Shown piece by piece: positions 1 to 5,179 of a DNA stretch of 39,282 nt (the stretch's first letter is position 1; every line of letters starts with the position of its first letter). The stretch spans positions 1 through 39,282 of IMG/VR virus record IMGVR_UViG_3300037264_000146; one strand, 5' to 3'. Source of the DNA: a virus. A model generated the notes under the pieces. That model did no database searches, was not told the DNA's origin, and worked only from the letters and a program-made list of their open reading frames with translations. The translations under genes were made by a program, and so were the position numbers.

Positions 1-1
1 A

Positions 2-151
2 AAGTTCATTTTGCTGATACAATGGGGGGGGGGGGGGCAAAGGTGTTCACTTTGTAAGTCAACTGATAGAAAACACCTAACCAAAAATAAATCTTTAATT
101 CGTTGTAATGACTGTGAACAGCAAGTTTTTGGAAATAAATTACGAAAGTAA
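2..151 (+). CDS. Partial small zinc-ribbon protein (5' end outside window)
   Basis: An open frame runs in from the window edge and stops at TAA 149-151. After a poly-G stretch it reads Q-R-C-S-L-C, then about 18 residues later C-N-D-C, giving a CxxC...CxxC zinc-ribbon pattern before the stop. No start codon is visible in the window, and a run of 14 G lies inside the frame, so the true frame left of base 38 is uncertain. An alternative frame opens with ATG at 22 but ends after about 20 codons. Small zinc-ribbon proteins are common in the rest of this operon, which supports the call. Function unknown. Confidence 0.35.
   Translation, partial: KFILLIQWGGGGQRCSLCKSTDRKHLTKNKSLIRCNDCEQQVFGNKLRK
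24..37. repeat. Homopolymer run of 14 G
   Basis: Fourteen consecutive G residues sit close to the left edge of an otherwise strongly A+T-rich sequence. No other G run of this length occurs in the window. It is most simply a sequencing or assembly artefact at a contig end, or a badly resolved shorter G tract. It makes the reading frame of the overlapping partial gene unreliable. Confidence 0.9.
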
Positions 152-192
152 AACAAAATGACTGATTGCTATTTCAATTATTTAGGAACAAA

Positions 193-1188
193 ATGGAAAT
201 AATCGAAAGAACTAACAAAATAAACTTCATAACAGATGCCACATTATTGACATCAATAATGAAATGTGGCAGATTCACTGATTTAAATATGAATAAATCA
301 TTACAATCAGTGAATGGTAAATCTAATTCATTAGAAGCTGGTAGTATTATACATAAATATTTGGAAGTATACTATAAATCTTCAACTACTGGAATTTCAA
401 AAGACCAAGCACATGGATTTGGTAAAACAGCAGCAGAATTGTACATACAAGGTTGTGCATTATGCACTAATTTCATACCATACCATACGCATACTAATTT
501 GGATGAACACTGTACCGAAGATTGCATACGCAAACCAAAGTGTGGTCATCAAATTAATGAATATCCTGGTGTAACTAATACCCCAGCAGAATCAGATGGA
601 TATATAATTGGATGGAAATATGTATTAGATACATGCGACCAGTATTTTGAACATTACAAATCAGATTTTTGGGTTACTCTGGAAACTGAGATTGTAAAAT
701 CTAAAATACTATACGAAGATGATGACATACGCATATTGTTTAAATCTAAACTAGACTGGATTGTGGATACAAATACTGGAATATATCCCTGCGACCATAA
801 AACCATGAAACAGAATAGAGACAGTGTAAGTCTCAATAATCAATTCATGGGTCAATGTTTAATTATGGATACACGGAATGTGTATATTAATAAGATAGGA
901 TTTCAAAAGACTCTAAAACCAGTTGATAAATTCAAACGCATTACTGTATCATATACAGCAGCTAGACTATACGAATGGCAATCTCAAATTCTACCATATT
1001 GGTGCAAAACAGCAGTAATGTATAATGAACAGGGTTATTATCCTCCTAACTTTAGTAACTGTGATGGTAAGTTTGGATTCTGTACATACAAGGAAGTATG
1101 TGAGTCTAATCCTGATATGCGTTCGGATGTGTTGAAGTTAAACTTTATTAAAACTGAGCAGTGGAATCCAACTAACGCGGATGAATAG
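193..1188 (+). CDS. PD-(D/E)XK nuclease, Cas4/RecB-like, probable Fe-S protein
   Basis: Probably a single-strand-directed DNA exonuclease acting in phage recombination or replication. With the start at ATG 193 (331 aa) a good AGGA site lies 5-6 nt upstream; a TTG at 166 in the same frame has no such support. The fold signature is visible: G-x-x-x-H at residues 50-54 (motif I), an E in VTLETE near 165, D188 in KLDWI, DHK at 201-203 (motif III, D-x-K) and Q217 in the helix after it. One cysteine near the N terminus (C25) and three near the C terminus (C290, C297, C303) match the four-cysteine [4Fe-4S] layout of Cas4 and AddB. A further cysteine-rich insertion (C88, C91, C107, C111, C117) could bind zinc. 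There are no cas1/cas2 genes, so this is a phage recombination nuclease rather than a CRISPR gene. It heads the early operon together with the Sak4-like ATPase. Confidence 0.85.
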   Translation: MEIIERTNKINFITDATLLTSIMKCGRFTDLNMNKSLQSVNGKSNSLEAGSIIHKYLEVYYKSSTTGISKDQAHGFGKTAAELYIQGCALCTNFIPYHTHTNLDEHCTEDCIRKPKCGHQINEYPGVTNTPAESDGYIIGWKYVLDTCDQYFEHYKSDFWVTLETEIVKSKILYEDDDIRILFKSKLDWIVDTNTGIYPCDHKTMKQNRDSVSLNNQFMGQCLIMDTRNVYINKIGFQKTLKPVDKFKRITVSYTAARLYEWQSQILPYWCKTAVMYNEQGYYPPNFSNCDGKFGFCTYKEVCESNPDMRSDVLKLNFIKTEQWNPTNADE

Positions 1189-1198
1189 AGGAAGATTA

Positions 1199-1399
1199 AT
1201 GGAATTATATGAAAATGGTAAATATATTGGAACTTTTCATAATATAGATGAAAATTATCAAGCATCTGTAATAGATACACATAATTTTATATGTAAACAT
1301 GTTAAAAAACATTTATGGGATTGGTCATGGAATAATTGGCAAGCACGTATAATATTAAATCATGCGTCTGAGCATATTTGGAATAGGTTATTTAAATGA
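1199..1399 (+). CDS. Hypothetical protein, 66 aa
   Basis: Small protein of unknown function. I take ATG 1199 because GAGGAAG lies just upstream; an ATG at 1181 in the same frame would overlap the nuclease gene by 8 nt and has a weaker site. The sequence starts MELYENGKYIGTF and is rich in aromatic residues and histidine, with several tryptophans (WDWSWNNW) in the second half. No signal peptide or membrane segment is seen. Its stop overlaps the next start (ATGA), so it is translated as part of the early operon. Confidence 0.65.
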   Translation: MELYENGKYIGTFHNIDENYQASVIDTHNFICKHVKKHLWDWSWNNWQARIILNHASEHIWNRLFK

Positions 1400-1578
1400 C
1401 AATAGTAATAACAACTAAAGAACCAAGAGCTGACTGGAATAATCTAAATGTAAAACGTGTTGTAAATCCAATAGAGTTTGAAATAAGTGAATATAGATTT
1501 TATGCTAATGGTCGTCATAATGATGATGTGTCTGAAATAAAAGCTGAAGATATAGTAAACATAGTTATTACATATTAA
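1396..1578 (+). CDS. Hypothetical protein, 60 aa
   Basis: Begins at an ATGA overlap with the preceding gene, which supports translational coupling. The protein is soluble, starts MTIVITTKEPRADW and alternates hydrophobic and polar residues as in small beta-sheet proteins (EFEISEYRFYANG). No recognised motif. Codon usage is A/T-ending like its neighbours. Function unknown. Confidence 0.65.
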   Translation: MTIVITTKEPRADWNNLNVKRVVNPIEFEISEYRFYANGRHNDDVSEIKAEDIVNIVITY

Positions 1579-1586
1579 ATATTAAA

Positions 1587-1883
1587 ATGACAAAAAAGAA
1601 AGTTAAATTACCAAATCACATTCACAAATTTAGGCGTGTGAATTTAACCCGTAATCCAGATAAAAAGGACTATATAGTCTTAAAATGTATGCAACCGGGA
1701 TGTGTTACATATATTCCAGTCGCATTAGGTGTAGGACAATTAGCTGAGTGTTGGATATGTGGTGACCCATTTGTAATTGATAAAAAAAGTGTAGGACACT
1801 CAAAACCTCATTGTATACATTGTATTAAACGTAAAGTTAAACCTATTGTGGAAAACCTTAGTGACTTAGTAAAGGATATATAA
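1587..1883 (+). CDS. Small zinc-binding protein with three cysteine pairs
   Basis: A 98-aa basic protein with six cysteines in three pairs: C34-x4-C39, C55-x2-C58 (CWICG) and C76-x2-C79 (CIHC), plus nearby histidines (H71, H75). This is enough for one or two zinc sites of treble-clef or ribbon type. The lysine-rich N terminus (MTKKKVKLP) suggests nucleic acid contact. It is followed by a second zinc-finger gene with a 1-nt TAATG overlap. I do not recognise the family; a DNA- or RNA-binding accessory role is inference from composition and context. Confidence 0.75.
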   Translation: MTKKKVKLPNHIHKFRRVNLTRNPDKKDYIVLKCMQPGCVTYIPVALGVGQLAECWICGDPFVIDKKSVGHSKPHCIHCIKRKVKPIVENLSDLVKDI

Positions 1884-2107
1884 TGAAACCAGAAAATGTT
1901 AAATGTCCTAAATGTAATGGACCTATGAGTTCACGTAAATCTAAATTTGGTGTATTCTGGGGTTATAATGATTATCCCAATTGTAAAGGAACCAGAGATT
2001 CTATGGGCTTAAGTAAGCAAGATAAAGAAGATAATCATCCTGATAGAGATTATGATGCGATAGATGATTTTCATCCGGGTAATCCCAGATTTTATGGAGA
2101 CAATTAA
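1883..2107 (+). CDS. Topoisomerase-type C4 zinc finger protein
   Basis: The first 37 residues match the C-terminal zinc finger repeat of bacterial topoisomerase I: CPKC at 8-11, a basic stretch (SSRKSKFG), then FWGY and YPNCKGTR with C34. The usual fourth cysteine (FWGC) is replaced by Y28, so the site has three cysteines here. The C-terminal half is acidic and low in hydrophobics (KEDNHPDRDYDAIDDFHPG) and is probably disordered. Known members bind single-stranded DNA; a role in replication or recombination is inferred from the early-operon position. The start overlaps the previous stop as TAATG. Confidence 0.75.
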   Translation: MKPENVKCPKCNGPMSSRKSKFGVFWGYNDYPNCKGTRDSMGLSKQDKEDNHPDRDYDAIDDFHPGNPRFYGDN

Positions 2108-2305
2108 ATGATAGCAATCATAACTGGATTATTTGGCATAATGATAGGTTATTTCTTCGGTCGTGCGAATACTATTAAATTATGCCGTCGTCTATATAAA
2201 ATGAATGTAGATATGGATATGATATTTATTGAATATGCCGAACGAGATATTATGTTTAATAAAAACATCAACGAATGTGAACATTCAATAAGAATGGTTA
2301 AATAA
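2108..2305 (+). CDS. Small membrane-anchored protein
   Basis: A 65-aa protein whose first 18 residues (MIAIITGLFGIMIGYFFG) form one transmembrane helix or uncleaved signal anchor, followed by a cytoplasm-type mixed-charge tail. The start directly follows the stop of the zinc-finger gene and the stop overlaps the next start. A second membrane protein follows immediately, so the two may act together at the inner membrane. Phage early membrane proteins are sometimes superinfection-exclusion or takeover factors, but nothing in the sequence proves that here. Confidence 0.7.
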   Translation: MIAIITGLFGIMIGYFFGRANTIKLCRRLYKMNVDMDMIFIEYAERDIMFNKNINECEHSIRMVK

Positions 2306-2517
2306 TGCCTATACAATGGGATGAACAAGTGGAATTAGATAAAGAAACAAGAAGACGTATGCGACAAAATGAAACTTTTAGTGATGGATTTTACATATAT
2401 TTATACTCGCCTAGTCGAGTCTTATTTATAGTTTTAATGATATTTATGTTAGGATTTATCGCTGGCAATATAGCACATGATGAATTATTCCACGCTATTG
2501 AACAGTCGGTAAGATAA
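2305..2517 (+). CDS. Small single-pass membrane protein
   Basis: A 70-aa protein with a charged N-terminal arm (residues 1-25, including ETRRRMR) and one strong hydrophobic segment at about 38-56 (VLFIVLMIFMLGFIAGN), then a short polar tail ending HDELFHAIEQSVR. The positive arm would stay in the cytoplasm. It starts at a TAATG overlap with the membrane protein before it. No recognised family. It lies among early genes and far from the lysis cassette, so a holin role is unlikely. Confidence 0.7.
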   Translation: MPIQWDEQVELDKETRRRMRQNETFSDGFYIYLYSPSRVLFIVLMIFMLGFIAGNIAHDELFHAIEQSVR

Positions 2518-2525
2518 TGGAGTAA

Positions 2526-2777
2526 ATGAAAGTGAACATCAAGGAAATCATCAGAAAAACAGTTAATTCTCATCAAGGTATCAAGTCTGTTGAATTAGTA
2601 TTAGAAGTTATGCAACAAGCCTCTGATATGAATATAACTATATATGAAGATGCCTTGATGGAATTAATTGAAGAAAGAGGAATTGTGGAAATTGAATATA
2701 CACTTCCACAAATGGATTATCGCGTGAAATCATTGTATCTTCCCAAAGATACAATTGTTGTAGTGTCGAAAGCATGA
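2526..2777 (+). CDS. Winged-helix-like phage protein
   Basis: An 83-aa protein with a predicted helix-rich first half (IKEIIRKTV, GIKSVELVLEVMQQ, YEDALMELIEERG) and a beta-hairpin second half (IVEIEYTLP, YRVKSLYLP), the order expected for a winged helix. Similar small proteins of the pattern 'ALxxLIxxGxIxEIEYxLP...KSxYLP' are, from memory, common beside phage recombination genes. The ribosome site is GGAG three bases before ATG, the same AATGGAGTAAATGAA sequence that precedes the next gene. DNA binding is inferred. Confidence 0.72.
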   Translation: MKVNIKEIIRKTVNSHQGIKSVELVLEVMQQASDMNITIYEDALMELIEERGIVEIEYTLPQMDYRVKSLYLPKDTIVVVSKA

Positions 2778-2821
2778 ATTAAAGAGTAAAGTTTTACAAA
2801 TGCTCTTAGAAAATGGAGTAA

Positions 2822-3676
2822 ATGAACCAAATGCCAAACATGAGTCAGAATAAATTTGATGCTCTCTATACGTTAATGAAGGGAGAATGGGGCACGCGCA
2901 AATCAACCTGTGCATTAAGCTATCCTGGCCCAATCTATTATTTTGATTGGGATAAAAAGATGAAAGCACTACATTTACCAATGCGTGCATGGGGTATTAA
3001 TGCTAGTAGTGTAGAATATGATAGTTATAATGATTGGAATACTCCACGTCAAAAATTAGAACAACTTCAAACTAACTGTAAATTTAAGACTATTGTAATT
3101 GATACAATTACTTCTGGAGCTGATTCAATAAACAGACAAACACTTAAAAATAAAGGAAAAGATGAGAAGGGTAAGCATATTGCAGGCATACCAGTAAATT
3201 CCATTGAAGATTTTAATGCAGAAGATTCCGCACTTAAAGAGTTAATTGCATTGACAAAGGATATTCATTTATACCATAAAGTTAATGTAATCTTAATTGC
3301 ACACGTTATTCAAAAGGAAGTTAAAGGCCCAAATAATACTACACATATGGCTAGACTATTAGTTACAGCCGGAAAGGGAATTGCCCAGAAAATTCCAGGT
3401 TATTGTGATGAAATTTATCACTTTAATGTAGAAACTGAGATGGATACATCTAAACCTCCAGTTTATACATTACGAACTACACATACAGGTGATGATTTTG
3501 CACGAACATCATTACCACTACCAAGTTTGATAGCATTTAAAGATGACCCATTATATCAAACATACATTAAGCCTGCTGTAGATAAGATGAATAATATGCA
3601 GCTTGAGGAACAAGCTCATAAAGTTTTAATATCTGACAAAATTCAAGCTCCAGTTACTATGGAGATAAAAAGCTGA
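2822..3676 (+). CDS. RecA-fold ATPase, Sak4-like recombination protein
   Basis: A 284-aa NTPase of the AAA_24/Sak4 type, which in phages promotes single-strand annealing with an SSB partner. The P-loop is GEWGTRKS at residues 21-28; the usual glycine before the lysine is R26, while K27 and S28 are kept. The beta-strand after it (IYYFDWD, 38-44) and the Walker B strand TIVIDT (90-95, D94) follow the family pattern. LNVILIAHV later is the strand that in RecA-like folds carries the polar sensor. Directly downstream is a probable ssDNA-binding protein, and a Cas4-like nuclease lies upstream, a typical phage recombination set. The start has GGAG three bases upstream; ATG at 2831 or 2840 cannot be excluded. 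Confidence 0.75.
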   Translation: MNQMPNMSQNKFDALYTLMKGEWGTRKSTCALSYPGPIYYFDWDKKMKALHLPMRAWGINASSVEYDSYNDWNTPRQKLEQLQTNCKFKTIVIDTITSGADSINRQTLKNKGKDEKGKHIAGIPVNSIEDFNAEDSALKELIALTKDIHLYHKVNVILIAHVIQKEVKGPNNTTHMARLLVTAGKGIAQKIPGYCDEIYHFNVETEMDTSKPPVYTLRTTHTGDDFARTSLPLPSLIAFKDDPLYQTYIKPAVDKMNNMQLEEQAHKVLISDKIQAPVTMEIKS

Positions 3677-3735
3677 ACTGTTAATAAAAACCGTAAACAA
3701 CGAACAAACAACAAACAAACGAAAGTGAGTATTAT

Positions 3736-4158
3736 ATGGGTGAATTAGACGGAACAGTATTTAGTCTCAGTAAGAAAGACGTAATGGGTGGAAAAGTGTA
3801 TCCACCTTCATGGTATCGTGTCCATATTGATGATGTTACCACGTCACCATCTAAAAATGTGGAAAAACCATCCACAAACATTACGTATAGTGGAACTATC
3901 CTGTTTGATGCAGATAGTGGAGATAAGGAATTTGCAGACCATCCTGCTACATGGCTGTTTAATTCCCGCGCACTTGGATTCACTAAAGGATTCTTAGTGT
4001 CATTAGGGGTTCCAGAAAGTGATATTACAGAAGATAAGCGGTTTGATTTTAAAGCTGCTATTGGAAAGGATATTGACATCTACATTGAGAATGATACATA
4101 TGAGGGTCGATTAGTTAATCGAATCAATCATAAGTATCGTGCAGTGCGTTCTGCTTAG
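3736..4158 (+). CDS. Probable ssDNA-binding protein (DUF669-like)
   Basis: A 140-aa protein with alternating beta strands (GTVFSLSK, WYRVHIDDV, NITYSGTILFDA), a helical part containing GFTKGFLVSLGVPESDI, and a closing section GKDIDIYIENDTYEGRLVNRIN. The pattern 'L..LG.....GK.v.v.v....Y.G...N.I' is what I know from the DUF669/SSB-like proteins that follow Sak4-type ATPases in phage genomes. Position immediately after the ATPase supports a partnership in annealing. It is preceded by an A/C-rich leader (3690-3720) and followed by the gene-free 4159-4534 stretch. SSB function is inference. Confidence 0.65.
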   Translation: MGELDGTVFSLSKKDVMGGKVYPPSWYRVHIDDVTTSPSKNVEKPSTNITYSGTILFDADSGDKEFADHPATWLFNSRALGFTKGFLVSLGVPESDITEDKRFDFKAAIGKDIDIYIENDTYEGRLVNRINHKYRAVRSA

Positions 4159-4164
4159 TATTTA

Positions 4165-4500
4165 AACAACTTTGGGACTCAATGGCTAAACCTATATGTC
4201 GGAGAGTAGCTGTGGAATATGCTGCATCATGAACAGCAGAGAGTGTTCAGAAACAAATGTATGGATAAAGTGGCCCATACCCCAAAGACATTTTAATGAT
4301 GAATAATCTACAATATATGTGGAAAAATTACTATAATTTCAGCATCTTAGTCCGGGGGGATATAATTGAGATGCAACTATTAATCCGGTGTGTTGCCGTA
4401 ATATAGTGAAATTATTCTCGCCACATGTGGCCGTAAACATATATTAGTAGATGCCCCCTCTATCTAGGTTAAAACCATAACCATATGATAGAGGGGGCCG
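4165..4500 (+). ncRNA. Candidate structured RNA in a 376-nt gene-free stretch
   Basis: The stretch 4159-4534 has no credible gene but holds at least three blocks of inverted repeats. Block 1: CTTTGGG (4170-4176) pairs with CCCAAAG (4281-4287), with ATGG (4182-4185)/CCAT (4275-4278) nested inside and an inner hairpin TGCTG/CAGCA (4220-4224/4234-4238). Block 2: ATAATTTC (4333-4340) pairs with GAAATTAT (4408-4415), enclosing GCATCT/AGATGC (4342-4347/4369-4374) and CGG/CCG (4386-4388/4396-4398), which makes a three-way junction. Then comes a 12-base palindrome (4420-4431) and a 12-bp stem (4453-4464/4487-4498). Strand is assigned from the flanking genes. Expression and function are unknown; no known RNA family is recognised. 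Confidence 0.45.
4453..4498 (+). terminator. 12-bp GC-rich hairpin, possible terminator or RNA 3' end
   Basis: GCCCCCTCTATC pairs perfectly with GATAGAGGGGGC across a 22-base loop that itself can form GGTT/AACC. It is the most stable hairpin in the early region. There is no T run after it (the next bases are CGTTAATC), so a classical intrinsic terminator is doubtful; it may instead cap the 3' end of the structured RNA or block exonucleases. The cold-shock-like gene starts 37 nt further on. Confidence 0.35.
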
Positions 4501-4534
4501 TTAATCTAAATTATTTAATAAGTGGAGTGAATTA

Positions 4535-4870
4535 ATGGGTATTTTTGAACAGATGCGTAAGTTAACTAAAGGCGAATCTATTGAATCTAATGATAATCAA
4601 AACGATAAAGCAGAAGTCGGAGATTTGATACAGGGAATTATTACAAATATTATTCATACAACCGATGAAAAAAAGGGTGGATATGGATTCATAGCATCTC
4701 CAGCATTACCATATGAACGTGTCTTCTTTCATTGGTCAGGATTAAGACAAGATACATTAAGATTTCCTGAATTGAAAAAGAAAATGCGTGTGGAGTTCAT
4801 ATTACAGTTTAGTGAACGTAGTGAACAATATGAAGGTGGATATAGGGCTGTTAAGATTAAAGTTCTATAA
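4535..4870 (+). CDS. Cold-shock-domain-like nucleic acid binding protein
   Basis: A 111-aa protein. Residues about 30-111 follow the cold-shock OB fold: GIITNII strand, RNP1-like GYGFI (49-53), RNP2-like RVFFHW (62-67) followed by SGL, then MRVEFILQF and a closing strand YRAVKIKVL. The first 28 residues are polar and look disordered. Cold-shock proteins bind single-stranded RNA or DNA and melt secondary structure. GGAG lies 9 nt upstream of ATG. It sits directly behind the structured non-coding stretch, which suggests, without proof, that it could bind that RNA. A second cold-shock-like gene is at 9518. Confidence 0.75.
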   Translation: MGIFEQMRKLTKGESIESNDNQNDKAEVGDLIQGIITNIIHTTDEKKGGYGFIASPALPYERVFFHWSGLRQDTLRFPELKKKMRVEFILQFSERSEQYEGGYRAVKIKVL

Positions 4871-4877
4871 AGTTAAT

Positions 4878-5156
4878 ATGACCCCAAAAGTATTAACATT
4901 TAAAGAGAAATATAATGAGCCTAATCTAACGTGGCAGCAAAAAGCTATCTTAATAGCATTATATCATACAGTTATGCATGAAAGATATTCAACGTGGACA
5001 TTACGTGACACTGCTATACATTTTGAAGTTAGTATAGGATTAGTAAGTGAAAATATTAAATTAGCTAAATATATAGATAATCTTAAATACGGAAAAAAAT
5101 TAATGAAATTAGATACTCGTGAAAAAGGATTGAAATATATTTATGGAAACTGGTAA
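4878..5156 (+). CDS. Helix-turn-helix protein, 92 aa
   Basis: Starts at ATG 4878, just after the stop of the cold-shock-like gene; an upstream in-frame ATG at 4788 lies inside that gene and is rejected. Helices are predicted across most of the length. The segment WTLRDTAIHFEVSIGLVSEN (40-59) has the spacing of a helix-turn-helix, with G54 in the turn region and LVSENI as the recognition helix. It may be a small regulator or a replication accessory protein; it lies just before the DNA polymerase gene. Family not recognised. Confidence 0.65.
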   Translation: MTPKVLTFKEKYNEPNLTWQQKAILIALYHTVMHERYSTWTLRDTAIHFEVSIGLVSENIKLAKYIDNLKYGKKLMKLDTREKGLKYIYGNW

Positions 5157-5179
5157 AATAGTACCGTAAGAAAATAAAT

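Noticed and set aside
24-37. Poly-G run as a G-quadruplex signal
   Set aside because: It sits near the contig edge in A+T-rich DNA and lacks the four separate G tracts expected; an artefact is simpler.
193-1188. Cas4-like nuclease as evidence for a CRISPR-Cas system
   Set aside because: No other cas gene and no repeat-spacer array is present; such nucleases are common phage recombination genes.
3732-4079. 115-codon minus-strand open frame over the ssDNA-binding-like gene
   Set aside because: It lies opposite a better-supported plus-strand gene, has no ribosome site and no recognisable motif.
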